From: an uncultured Clostridia bacterium
GTDB taxonomy: Bacteria > Bacillota > Clostridia > Christensenellales > Borkfalkiaceae
Reading direction: 5' to 3'
Assembly (NCBI GenBank): GCA_947624225.1
Contig: CANQJF010000020.1
Location: forward strand, 1-37,397
DNA length: 37,397 nt
How positions within the stretch are numbered: position 1 is the stretch's first letter; each line of letters opens with the position of its first letter. Both the position numbers and the translations under genes were made by a program. Shown here piece after piece: positions 17,288-24,675 of the stretch. Below the pieces are notes generated by a model. It was not told the origin of the DNA and did not search any database. It was given only the letters and a program-made list of their open reading frames with translations.

Positions 17288-18115
17288 TTAAATATTTTCG
17301 GAGAGCACATCGGAGAGTTTTGCGAACATTGCGGGGGAGAGCGTCTCGCCGCGCACCCCCTCGGGGATCCCCGTCAAAGCCAAGAGCTCCCTTGCCCGTT
17401 CGCGCGAAAGGCGGAATGCGGCCATCAAATTATTTTCGAGCGTCTTGCGGCGCGAGGCAAATGCGGCGCGCACCACCGCGCGGTACATGGCGGCATCTCC
17501 GACCGAAACGGCCCCCTCCCCGAATCGGATGCGCACGACGGCAGAATCTACATTGGGGCGCGGCGTGAAGAGATTGCGGGAGACCTTGCGCACCGTCTCG
17601 GCCCTGCCCCGCAAGGCAATGGCAGCGGTGACGGCGCCGTAATCGGGCGTCCCCTCCTTTGCGGAGAACCTGTCCGCCACCTCCTCCTGTACCATCACGG
17701 TGAGCCCGCGACAATTCTTGCTCTCCTCGACGAAGCGCATGACGACGGGCGTCGTGATATAGTAGGGAAGATTGGCCACGACGATGTAGTCCCCGAGCTC
17801 CTCTTCGAGCGCGGCGAGGTCGTATTTCTCGAAGTCCGCAAAGATGACCTCCGCATTTTCGAGGCCCGCCAGCATCTCCGCGAGCACGGGTTGCAGCGCC
17901 CTGTCGATCTCAAAGGAGACGACCCGCCTCGCCCGCTCTGCAAGCACGCGCGTCAGAGCCCCCGCGCCCGCCCCGATTTCGAGCACACAGCTATCCTTGC
18001 CGACGCCCGCATCCTCCGCAATGGCGCTTAACAAATTGGGATCGCTCAAAAAATTCTGTCCGTACTGTTTCTTAAAGAAAAAGCCGTGGCGCGCAAGAAC
18101 TTCGCGGATTTCCAT
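17288..18115 (-). CDS. rsmA: 16S rRNA (adenine1518/1519-N6)-dimethyltransferase
   Basis: A 275-residue KsgA-type methyltransferase that dimethylates two adenosines at the 3' end of 16S rRNA during 30S maturation. The N-terminus MEIREVLARHGFFFKKQYGQNFLSDPNLL has the KQ-GQNFL signature. The SAM-binding loop is VLEIGAGAGALT and the catalytic motif is NLPYYIT. ATG 18115 has gaggag 6 nt upstream. In Bacillus, metS-tatD-rnmV-ksgA are consecutive; here the order is the same but the rnmV gene is absent and replaced by a 115-bp gap with a hairpin and a 9-bp word copy. Confidence 0.96.
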   Translation of the reverse strand: MEIREVLARHGFFFKKQYGQNFLSDPNLLSAIAEDAGVGKDSCVLEIGAGAGALTRVLAERARRVVSFEIDRALQPVLAEMLAGLENAEVIFADFEKYDLAALEEELGDYIVVANLPYYITTPVVMRFVEESKNCRGLTVMVQEEVADRFSAKEGTPDYGAVTAAIALRGRAETVRKVSRNLFTPRPNVDSAVVRIRFGEGAVSVGDAAMYRAVVRAAFASRRKTLENNLMAAFRLSRERARELLALTGIPEGVRGETLSPAMFAKLSDVLSENI

Positions 18116-18134
18116 AAATCTCCTCGCATATCGC

Positions 18135-18143
18135 GGACATGGT
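18135..18143 (+). repeat. GGACATGGT word, intergenic copy
   Basis: Exact copy (GCGGACATGGTATGG) in the leader of rsmA, about 20-30 nt upstream of its start codon. Confidence 0.8.
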
Positions 18144-18183
18144 ATGGCCAAATTGTGTGTGAGACGTCTCCATACACATGAGA

Positions 18184-18213
18184 AACCCTCCTGCGGGAGG
18201 GCATTTTTTGTTT
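18184..18213 (-). terminator. Hairpin between tatD and rsmA
   Basis: CCCTCC-TGCG-GGAGGG, flanked by a T-rich run on the plus-strand right side and TTTCTC on the minus-strand exit. It could terminate the metG-tatD transcript, though its U tract is short in that direction. Confidence 0.55.
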
Positions 18214-18230
18214 GTTTTTGATTAAGTTTC

Positions 18231-18974
18231 TCAGATCCCGAACAGGCGCGCCGCGTTCTCCTCGATGGCCGCCTCCGTCTCCTCAAAGGAGAGGTTGCGG
18301 ATCTCGGCGATCCGCCGCACGATGACGGGGATATTGGCGGGAGAATTCTTCTCTCCGCGGAAAGGGGAAAGGTAGGGACTGTCCGTCTCGGAAAGAATGC
18401 GGTCTAAGGGACAGGCCGCAACGCTCTCCACCGCCCGCCGCGCATTTTTAAAGCAGACAACACCGCCAAAGGAAAAATAGGCGCCGAGCGCCGCAAACGC
18501 TTCGAGGTTTTCCGCCCCATAGGAGTAGCAGTGCATGAGAAACCCGCGCGCAAGGCAGGGTGTCATCTCGTTTAAGATCGCAAGGGTATCCGCACAGGCA
18601 TCGCGCGAGTGGATCTGAATGGGCAAATTGAGCCGCGCGGCATACTCCAACTGCTTTTCAAAGAGCGCGCGCTGGGCCGCCCTGTCGATGCCGTCATAGT
18701 GATAATCGAGTCCGATCTCGCCCACGGCAACGCACCCGTCCTTTTTTGCCAGCGCAAAAAATTCTGCCTCCTCAAAGGGCACGCCCGCAAATTCGGGATG
18801 GATCCCGACGGTAAAGCGGCATACCATGTCCAAAGGACGCATCTCGCTGTGCATTTTTGCATGGGCGAGCGTATCGGCGGCGAGGATCACTTTCCGAACG
18901 CCTGCCTCCTTGATCTTCTGCCATTCCTCGGGGCCATATCCCTCTTCGGCGAAGTGGCAATGGACGTCAATCAC
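18231..18974 (-). CDS. tatD: TatD-family metal-dependent deoxyribonuclease
   Basis: A 247-residue TIM-barrel hydrolase of the TatD/YabD family (3'-5' exonuclease-like DNase). Metal-site motifs in order: VIDVHCHF (HxH), VAVGEIGLDYHYD, QIHSRDA, LMHCYS and LSETDSPYL. The start is GTG 18974, which overlaps the metG stop as GTGA, a classic translational-coupling arrangement; a longer ORF from 19079 would overlap metG by 109 bp and lacks support. The metG-tatD pairing is conserved in Firmicutes. A 9-bp word copy lies at 18823-18831. Confidence 0.93.
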   Translation of the reverse strand: MIDVHCHFAEEGYGPEEWQKIKEAGVRKVILAADTLAHAKMHSEMRPLDMVCRFTVGIHPEFAGVPFEEAEFFALAKKDGCVAVGEIGLDYHYDGIDRAAQRALFEKQLEYAARLNLPIQIHSRDACADTLAILNEMTPCLARGFLMHCYSYGAENLEAFAALGAYFSFGGVVCFKNARRAVESVAACPLDRILSETDSPYLSPFRGEKNSPANIPVIVRRIAEIRNLSFEETEAAIEENAARLFGI

Positions 18975-20938
18975 CGCACCGTCGCCCCGCTCTCCATGAG
19001 CTTTTCGGGCGAGACGAGCGCGAGATGACCCTCGCTGTCCTCCGCGCACAAGATCATGCCCTCCGAGAGCACGCCGCACAGCTTGGCGGGCTTTAAGTTG
19101 GTCACGACGACGACTTTCTTGCCCACCATCTCCTCGGGCGTATAATATTTGGCGATGCCCGAGACGACCGAGCGGACTTCCTCGCCGATCTTCACCGTCT
19201 CATGCAACAATTTTTCGCTCTTTTTTACCTTTTCGCACGCGAGCACTTCGCCCACTTTTAGTTCAATTTTTTGGAAATCATCAAAGGTGATTTGAGGCAT
19301 GGGTGCCTCGTCCGCTGTCTTTTCCGCGGAAGAGGGGGCCGAGGAAGAAGCCGCGGACTTCTTTTTGGAAGTGAGCATTTTCTCCACCTCGGCGAGCTCC
19401 TTGGCGACGTCGATGCGGGGGAACACGGGCGGCAGCTTTTCGACGGGCTGTCCCGCTTCGAGTTTGCCGAACGCAAGGCTTTCGAGGCCATCGTTCTCCG
19501 AGGAGAAACTCTTTAAAATTTTCCCCGTCGCCTGCGTGAGGAAAGGGCGGAGGAGCACACAGCAGATGCGGACGGTCTCCGCAAGCACATATAAAACCGT
19601 TCCGAGCCGCTCTTTCTTTTGGGGATCCTTGGCGAGCAGCCAAGGCGTCGTCTCGTCGATATATTTGTTGGCGCGGCCGACGACGGCAAAGATATCTTCC
19701 AGTGCATTGGGCGCATTGAGGGCATCCATGTCCGCGCTCACCCGTTCGTAAAGCCCCTCGCACATGGCAATGAGGTCCAAATCGGGCCCCTCGAATTCCC
19801 CGTGCGGCGGGACTTTCCCGTCAAAATTCTGCGCGATCATTGCCTGCGTCCGCGAGACGAGGTTGCCCAAGTCGTTGGCGAGGTCGGCATTGATGCGCTT
19901 CAAAAAGCGCTCGGTGGTGTACTCCCCGTCGCTGCCGAAAGGGATCTCGCGGAGGAGGTAGTAGCGCACGGCATCCGCGCCGTATCGCTTGACGAGTTCA
20001 TAGGGATCGGTGAGCTCGGGGCGGGCGTTCTCCTTGGACTTTGAGAGCTTCTCTCCACCGATGAGGAGCCACCCATGTCCGTAAATACGTGCAGGGAGAG
20101 GCTCTCCGAGGGCCATCAGGATGGCAGGCCAGATGATGGCGTGGAAGCGCACGATCTCCTTGCCCACGAGGTGCAGATCGGCCGGCCAAAACTTCTTATA
20201 GAGGCTGTCGTCCTCCGAAAGAAAGCCGAGCGCGGAGATATAGTTGGAGAGCGCGTCGATCCAGACATAGGCGGTGTGCTTCTCGTCGAACGGGAGCGGG
20301 ATGCCCCACTTCACCGTCGTGCGGGAGACGGAGAGGTCGTTGAGCCCCGCTTTGAGGAAGTTGTTCACCATCTCGTTGACGCGCGACTTGGGATTCAAAA
20401 ATTCGGGGTTGTCCTCATACAGTTTGAGGATACGGGGCGCATACTTGGAGAGGCGGAAGAAGTAGCTCTCCTCTTTTTGGAGGCTGACTTCCCTGCCGCA
20501 ATCGGGGCACTTGCCGCCCACGAGCTGCGCCTCCGTCCAAAATGCCTCGCACGGGGTGCAGTAGTAGCCGCTGTACTCCGACTTGTAGATGTCGCCGCTC
20601 TCATAGAGTTTTTGGTAAATTTTCTGCACGCACGCGACATGGTCGGCATCGGTGGTGCGGATGAAGCGGTCGTAATGCACGTCGAGAAGCCGCCACATGT
20701 CCTTTAACTCGGCCACGAGAGGGTCAATGAACTGCATGGGGGTGATGCCGCGGGCCTTGGCCTCTTTTTCCACTTTTTGGCCGTGCTCATCGGTGCCCGT
20801 GAGAAAGTAGACCTCCTCCCCTTTCAGTTTATGGAAGCGCGCAAGCGCGTCACAGATCACCGTCGTATAGCAATGTCCGATGTGCCAATTGCCGCTCGGG
20901 TAGTAGATGGGCGTTGTAATGTAATATTTTTTTGCCAT
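18971..20938 (-). CDS. metG: Methionyl-tRNA synthetase
   Basis: A 655-residue class Ia synthetase that charges tRNA-Met. HIGH appears as GNWHIGHCYT near residue 18 and KMSKS as GEKLSKSKEN near 300. A zinc-knuckle insertion CTPC...CPDC lies near residues 125-145. The anticodon-binding helical domain follows. After a Ser/Ala-rich linker (SSSAPSSAEKTA), a C-terminal Trbp111/EMAP-II-like tRNA-binding domain occupies the last about 105 residues (KVGEVLACEKVKKSEKLL, VVSGIAKYYTPEEMVG). The start ATG 20938 has gaggt upstream in a leader of about 20 nt, too short for a T-box. It overlaps tatD by 4 nt. Confidence 0.97.
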   Translation of the reverse strand: MAKKYYITTPIYYPSGNWHIGHCYTTVICDALARFHKLKGEEVYFLTGTDEHGQKVEKEAKARGITPMQFIDPLVAELKDMWRLLDVHYDRFIRTTDADHVACVQKIYQKLYESGDIYKSEYSGYYCTPCEAFWTEAQLVGGKCPDCGREVSLQKEESYFFRLSKYAPRILKLYEDNPEFLNPKSRVNEMVNNFLKAGLNDLSVSRTTVKWGIPLPFDEKHTAYVWIDALSNYISALGFLSEDDSLYKKFWPADLHLVGKEIVRFHAIIWPAILMALGEPLPARIYGHGWLLIGGEKLSKSKENARPELTDPYELVKRYGADAVRYYLLREIPFGSDGEYTTERFLKRINADLANDLGNLVSRTQAMIAQNFDGKVPPHGEFEGPDLDLIAMCEGLYERVSADMDALNAPNALEDIFAVVGRANKYIDETTPWLLAKDPQKKERLGTVLYVLAETVRICCVLLRPFLTQATGKILKSFSSENDGLESLAFGKLEAGQPVEKLPPVFPRIDVAKELAEVEKMLTSKKKSAASSSAPSSAEKTADEAPMPQITFDDFQKIELKVGEVLACEKVKKSEKLLHETVKIGEEVRSVVSGIAKYYTPEEMVGKKVVVVTNLKPAKLCGVLSEGMILCAEDSEGHLALVSPEKLMESGATVR

Positions 20939-20957
20939 AAAATACCTCTTTGGCTCT

Positions 20958-20986
20958 ATTATAGCGCAATCTCCGCAAAAAGTAAA
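20958..20986 (-). promoter_or_regulatory. Sigma-A promoter of metG-tatD
   Basis: Minus strand TTTACT (20981-20986), 17-bp spacer, TATAAT (20958-20963). No T-box or riboswitch precedes it. The remaining gap to spmA (20987-21189) is GC-rich on its right half with no clear gene. Confidence 0.65.
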
Positions 20987-21189
20987 ATATTTCGCGAACA
21001 AGCGCCCGCATTTTCTTTGTTTTCCTCGGTTTCAAAAGGGAATGCTCTCATCTGGAAGAGCTCCTGGGGGGCTCACGCTCGGACGCGGGAATTCTTTGGG
21101 GGGCATGGAGCGGACGGTTGGGGGAATAGAACGGGAGGGCGGGGCACCTTAGGGGGCATACTCTCAAAGGCTGGCGCATAGGATAGCGC

Positions 21190-21810
21190 ATGAATGCCGT
21201 GTTTTCGGTGATTTTCCTCGCCGCATGCCTCCTGTTTTTGCTGACGAAGCCGGACGGATTTCTCCCCGCCATGCTCGCGGGCGCCGAGAAAGCCGCCGTG
21301 CTTGCGCTCTCTCTGCTCTCCGTCTACTGCGTGTGGCTTGGATTTTTTAAGGTGCTGGAAAGGAGCGGGCTGTCCCAAAAGCTGTCCCGGCGGGTGCGGC
21401 CGCTCGCAAAGAGGCTCTTCCGCTCAGACGACGAGGCCGCGCTCGAACTCGCTTGCAACAATCTCTCGGCCAACATGTTAGGGCTTCCGGGGGCACCCAC
21501 GCCGCTCGGCATACGGGCGACGGAGGCCTTTTTAAAGCGCAACAACGGCTATGCGGCAGACATGCTCTTTGTTTTGAACGCGACGAGTTTGCAACTGCTC
21601 CCGACGACCGTCATCGCGCTCCGTCTCTCCGCGGGAAGCGCCTCTCCCGCCGACATCTTTATGCCGACCCTGCTCGCAACGCTCTTCACGACGCTCGTCG
21701 GCACTTTCCTCGTTTGGCTCTTTGCTCGGTTTCGAAGTCCAAACCTTGGACATGGTACCAAGAGACGCCGTCTGACCGTCAAAAAACATGGCGGGAGCCG
21801 CAACCTGTGA
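21190..21810 (+). CDS. spmA: Spore maturation protein A (nucleoside-recognition domain)
   Basis: A 206-residue membrane protein with several hydrophobic segments: NAVFSVIFLAACLLFLLT, VLALSLLSVYCVWLGFF and PTLLATLFTTLVGTFLVWLF. It carries the signature NNLSANMLGLPGAPTPLGIRA of the SpmA/nucleoside-recognition (Gate) family. SpmA and SpmB are needed for dehydration of the Bacillus spore core. Upstream GCATACT-N14-CATAGGAT resembles a sigma-E promoter and would end 5 nt before the ATG, but it is a weak match. The C-terminal charged tail after the last helix contains a 9-bp word copy (21748-21756) inside an inverted repeat CTTGG...CCAAG. Confidence 0.9.
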   Translation: MNAVFSVIFLAACLLFLLTKPDGFLPAMLAGAEKAAVLALSLLSVYCVWLGFFKVLERSGLSQKLSRRVRPLAKRLFRSDDEAALELACNNLSANMLGLPGAPTPLGIRATEAFLKRNNGYAADMLFVLNATSLQLLPTTVIALRLSAGSASPADIFMPTLLATLFTTLVGTFLVWLFARFRSPNLGHGTKRRRLTVKKHGGSRNL

Positions 21811-22316
21811 ACTTCGTCGCCCTGCTCATTCCCGCGCTGTTTTTGGCGCTCTTTTGCTATGCCCTCAAAAAAAGGGTGAAGCTCTACGACTGCTTCACGG
21901 AGGGGGCCAAGCAGGCCGTTCCGCTCATTCTCTCCATCTTTCCCTACTTGGCGGCCATGCTGATTTTATCCGAACTGTTCTCTGCCGGCGGGCTTTCCGC
22001 AATACTCACGCGCTTTCTCACGCCCTTTTTCGAGCTTCTCGGCATCCCGCCGGAGATCGCGCCGCTCGTTCTCATCAAGCCTTTCTCGGGGAGCGGTTCC
22101 ACGGCGCTCCTCTCCGAGATCTTTGCGGCCTACGGGCCCGACAGCTACATCGGCCGCTGCGCGGCCGTTGCATACGGCTCGGGCGAGACGGTTTTCTACA
22201 TATCGGCCGTCTATTTTGCAGGCAGCAAAAAACAGCTTCTTTTGCCCATCGCGGCGGCGCTGGTTGCCAATTTTTTGGGAGTCGTGGTCGGCTGCCTGCT
22301 GTGCCGCATCCTGTAA
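21807..22316 (+). CDS. spmB: Spore maturation protein B
   Basis: A 169-residue membrane protein. GTG 21807 overlaps the spmA stop as GTGA, with gggag 9 nt upstream, so the two are translationally coupled. Hydrophobic segments are FVALLIPALFLALFCYAL, AVPLILSIFPYLAAMLIL and LLPIAAALVANFLGVVVGCLL. The family signature is IKPFSGSGSTALLSEIFAAYGPDS followed by ARCAAV-like GRCAAVAYGSGETVFY. SpmB is always paired with SpmA and may form one gated channel with it in the spore or mother-cell membrane. Confidence 0.92.
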   Translation: MNFVALLIPALFLALFCYALKKRVKLYDCFTEGAKQAVPLILSIFPYLAAMLILSELFSAGGLSAILTRFLTPFFELLGIPPEIAPLVLIKPFSGSGSTALLSEIFAAYGPDSYIGRCAAVAYGSGETVFYISAVYFAGSKKQLLLPIAAALVANFLGVVVGCLLCRIL

Positions 22317-22318
22317 AA

Positions 22319-22433
22319 AATCCCCGCCAACAACAGTAAAACCCTCCGAAACTCGCGCCTCGAAGGGTTTTACTATATGATAAGGGGGAAAAATTATGAG
22401 CGGCTTTCGCAGTTGTTCTCACAACCTTTTTGT
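22319..22433 (-). ncRNA. Candidate structured small RNA, family unknown
   Basis: On the minus strand a good promoter (22440-22468) faces a stretch without an ORF. The predicted transcript of about 115 nt has a GTTGT-GAGA-ACAAC hairpin near its 5' end, an 11-bp stem AGTAAAACCCT/AGGGTTTTACT (22335-22374), and then GGCGGGGATTTTTT at the spmB stop. I do not recognise an Rfam family such as 6S, SRP or tmRNA. The big stem could alternatively be just the terminator of spmAB. Confidence 0.35.
22335..22374. terminator. Stem-loop downstream of spmB
   Basis: AGTAAAACCCT and AGGGTTTTACT pair over an 18-nt loop, 18 nt after the spmB stop. The U tract on the plus strand is inside the stem only. Confidence 0.6.
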
Positions 22434-22439
22434 AGCCTT

Positions 22440-22468
22440 ATTATAGCGCGCCGCTTGACGAATGTAAA
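22440..22468 (-). promoter_or_regulatory. Orphan sigma-A promoter reading toward spmB
   Basis: Minus strand TTTACA (22463-22468), 17-bp spacer, TATAAT (22440-22445). No ORF lies downstream on that strand before spmB; it is the basis for the small-RNA call. Confidence 0.55.
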
Positions 22469-22625
22469 ATAAAATTTCGACATTTTTCTAAAAATTTATT
22501 TTCCAAATCTACTTTTCAAGTCTTGTTATTTCCTAACAATGTGAAACGAAAATACGCACATTTTCCCGCTTGGGGCATTTCTTGCTTGGCTTCCTCTTTG
22601 GAAAAGGGGAGGGAGAGTGTATCCC

Positions 22626-24092
22626 TTAAACGAAGTCTTTCGCTCTCGACGTTCCTGCAAGGGGGAGGGGGGCTCTGCTGCGCACGGCGCGGCTCCGGCG
22701 GTCCTCCCACTCCGCATAGGCGAGGAAAATGCCGTAAATGATCCCGGGCCCGAAGTTGAAGAAATTGCAGTCCACAATACTCGTCAGCATGAGCGCGGCA
22801 ATGGCGAACAGCACAAATGCCTTCTCGTGGGAGCGCCTCTTCAAGAGCAATACGAGGGTATCCGCACGGTGCAAACAATATGCCGTAAAGCCGAGGATCC
22901 CGCACGACGCAAACAGTTGGATATACGTATCGTGCGAGCGGGGCGGCATGAAGTGATAGGCCACGGAGGTGAACGTAAAGCCGGGCGTATCATAAAATCC
23001 CACACCGAACTGCGGATTGGTGAGGAACGCCTCCCAACACTGCTCATACAGCGCGTCGCGGTGGCTGGGATCGGCGCCCTTGTCGATCAGGGAGCGGAAA
23101 ATGACCTCGAACTTGTCGCGGAACACAAACATGAACGCCATCCCCATCGCGATCACCGCGATGACGACCAAGATGTGCGGCCGCCGCCGCTGCCCCGTTG
23201 CAATGAGGATGTAGAGGGCGCTCGAAAAGCCGACGACCGTCCCGAACAGGATCCCGCCGCGGCTCTGCGTGAAGCAAGTCATCACATAGAAGAGGGCCGT
23301 CAGCACCGTAAAGAGCCAGCCGCCGCGTTTTGCGGTGACGGCAAAATAGGCGGGCGCCCCGATGCACATTGCCATCACGCACGCAACATTGTTGTAGACG
23401 CCCCACCCCGTATAGAGCAAATCGCGGTCGACTGTTTCAGCGGAAAAGACATTGTTGGCGATATACATGTCCGCAATCTCGGCGCACATAGCAATTCCGA
23501 TGAGGGTAAACAGCATGGGAAGATAGGAGCGCGGAAGCGTCTTAAAATCCACTGTGCACGTGAAGAAAACATACAGGAACGAAAGCGAGAGAAATTGCCC
23601 CAGCCCGAACCACGCGGTGCTCCACGAGTAATGCGTCGAAAAGGCGCCGCCGAGCATATAGGCAATGCCGAGAAAGACGAGCCCGCCCAGCAGACGCGGC
23701 ACCGGGACATGCCCTCCCTTATCAATGAGGTGCATGAGAAACTTTACGAGGACCATGAAAATTGCAACGCCGAGAATAAAAAAGAACTGCACGAGAAAGA
23801 CGGGTTGCAGGAAAACGGTGGTCTCCGCGTGCTTGATGGGATTGTTGCATTGGGCAATGGACATGTAGGCACAGCATGCAATGGGGATGCCGCACACCGT
23901 ATCTTCGGTGAACAGGAATCCGATCAGAAGCAACGCGAGCCAACAATAAAAGACTGCGAGCTCCATCGCGAACAGCTCCGCAATCAGCATGAGCGCTACG
24001 ATGAGGACACAGTACATGGGGGAACGAAAGAATTTATCGAGCGCGAGCGGCGCGAGAATGCGCCCGAGCCTCGGGAAAGCCTGGATCAACAT
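22626..24092 (-). CDS. O-antigen ligase/Wzy-like polytopic membrane protein
   Basis: A 488-residue protein with about ten to twelve hydrophobic segments: MYCVLIVALMLIAELFAMELAVFYCWLALL..., FFILGVAIFMVLVKFLM, GGLVFLGIAYMLGG. A large outer loop holds NPQFGVGFYDTPGFTFTSVAYHFMPPRSHDTYIQLFASCGILGF, which matches the WaaL/RfaL-O-antigen ligase pattern (NPxxG-G, H-N/D-x-Y-I/L-Q). Such proteins polymerise or attach surface glycans. Only this one glycan gene is present. ATG 24092 follows a -10 box by 6 nt with no Shine-Dalgarno, so the mRNA should be leaderless. The last about 15 codons coincide with a dispersed repeat copy (22615-22637 and beyond), so the C-terminus may have been altered by it. Confidence 0.85.
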   Translation of the reverse strand: MLIQAFPRLGRILAPLALDKFFRSPMYCVLIVALMLIAELFAMELAVFYCWLALLLIGFLFTEDTVCGIPIACCAYMSIAQCNNPIKHAETTVFLQPVFLVQFFFILGVAIFMVLVKFLMHLIDKGGHVPVPRLLGGLVFLGIAYMLGGAFSTHYSWSTAWFGLGQFLSLSFLYVFFTCTVDFKTLPRSYLPMLFTLIGIAMCAEIADMYIANNVFSAETVDRDLLYTGWGVYNNVACVMAMCIGAPAYFAVTAKRGGWLFTVLTALFYVMTCFTQSRGGILFGTVVGFSSALYILIATGQRRRPHILVVIAVIAMGMAFMFVFRDKFEVIFRSLIDKGADPSHRDALYEQCWEAFLTNPQFGVGFYDTPGFTFTSVAYHFMPPRSHDTYIQLFASCGILGFTAYCLHRADTLVLLLKRRSHEKAFVLFAIAALMLTSIVDCNFFNFGPGIIYGIFLAYAEWEDRRSRAVRSRAPLPLAGTSRAKDFV

Positions 24093-24098
24093 ACGGCC

Positions 24099-24127
24099 AT
24101 TATAGCAACATTTCTTGCTTTACGCAA
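24099..24127 (-). promoter_or_regulatory. Promoter giving a leaderless O-antigen-ligase-like mRNA
   Basis: Minus strand TTGCGT (24122-24127), 17-bp spacer, TATAAT (24099-24104), GGCCGT, ATG at 24092. Confidence 0.8.
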
Positions 24128-24240
24128 CAAAAATAACTATCCTCGACGCAATTTTAGGAAACAAATTCACAATATGCTGAAATTTATTCGTTTTATTTGA
24201 CGATTTTTGTATTAAGAACCCCCGCCGCGCGGGGCGCGGG

Positions 24241-24392
24241 TTGTCATTTCGAGCCGAACGGGCTTGCCTTTCATCGGGTTGTCATTTCGAGCCGAACGGG
24301 CTTGCCTTTCATCGGGTTGTCATTTCGAGCCGAACAGGCTCGCCTTTCATCGGGTTGTCATTTCGAGCCGAACAGGCTCGCCTTTCATCGAA
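24241..24392. repeat. Four 38-bp tandem repeats
   Basis: Units start at 24241, 24279, 24317 and 24355, each beginning TTGTCATTTCGAGCCGAAC. Units 1-2 share GGGCTTGCC and units 3-4 share AGGCTCGCC, an AABB pattern. There are no spacers between units, so this is not a CRISPR. The unit's core resembles the widespread intergenic gtcat(t/a)(t/c)cgag element. Confidence 0.9.
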
Positions 24393-24600
24393 CTGTTCAT
24401 CTGCGAGAAATCTTACTTCGACCAATTACGGAAGAACGAATATAAGGTAGAGATTTCTCGACTTCGCTCGAAATGACAGATATCCGTAAGGGGCTCGCGG
24501 ACTTCGTTTGAGGGGATACACTCGCGCGCTTTGCGCGTTCGGTATGACAGCGTTTCACGGACAAGGCCTCATGCGCCGTTCCGTCCCCATGGAGGGGACC
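24389..24600. repeat. Dispersed repeat cluster downstream of the tandem repeats
   Basis: 24389-24420 is the exact reverse complement of 3019-3050. 24449-24480 ends in gctcgaaatgacag, an inverted partner of the 38-bp unit core. 24494-24523 is the reverse complement of a segment at 35289-35316 with about two mismatches. No ORF is credible in 24393-24632. Confidence 0.75.
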
Positions 24601-24632
24601 ATGCCTTGATTGCCACCACTTCCTTGCAAAAC

Positions 24633-24656
24633 AAAAACCGCCCGGAGGCGGTTTTT
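24633..24656 (-). terminator. Terminator of the PEP carboxykinase gene
   Basis: AAAAACCGCC-CGGA-GGCGGTTTTT, on the minus strand followed by GTTTTG, 20 nt after the stop. Confidence 0.9.
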
Positions 24657-24675
24657 AAATACCATTTAATAATAC

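Noticed and set aside
20939-21189. T-box or other leader element upstream of metG
   Set aside because: The metG promoter lies about 20 nt from the start codon, leaving no room for a leader element.
22626-24092. A surface-polysaccharide gene island
   Set aside because: Only a single ligase/polymerase-like gene is present, flanked by sporulation and central metabolism genes, with no glycosyltransferases.
22617-24200. A 527-codon open frame on the plus strand over the ligase gene
   Set aside because: It is antisense to a gene with clear membrane segments and the NPxxG/H-D-x-YIQ motif. Its own protein is charged and of no family; long antisense frames are common in GC-rich DNA.
24241-24392. CRISPR array
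   Set aside because: The four 38-bp units are contiguous with no unique spacers and no cas genes nearby.
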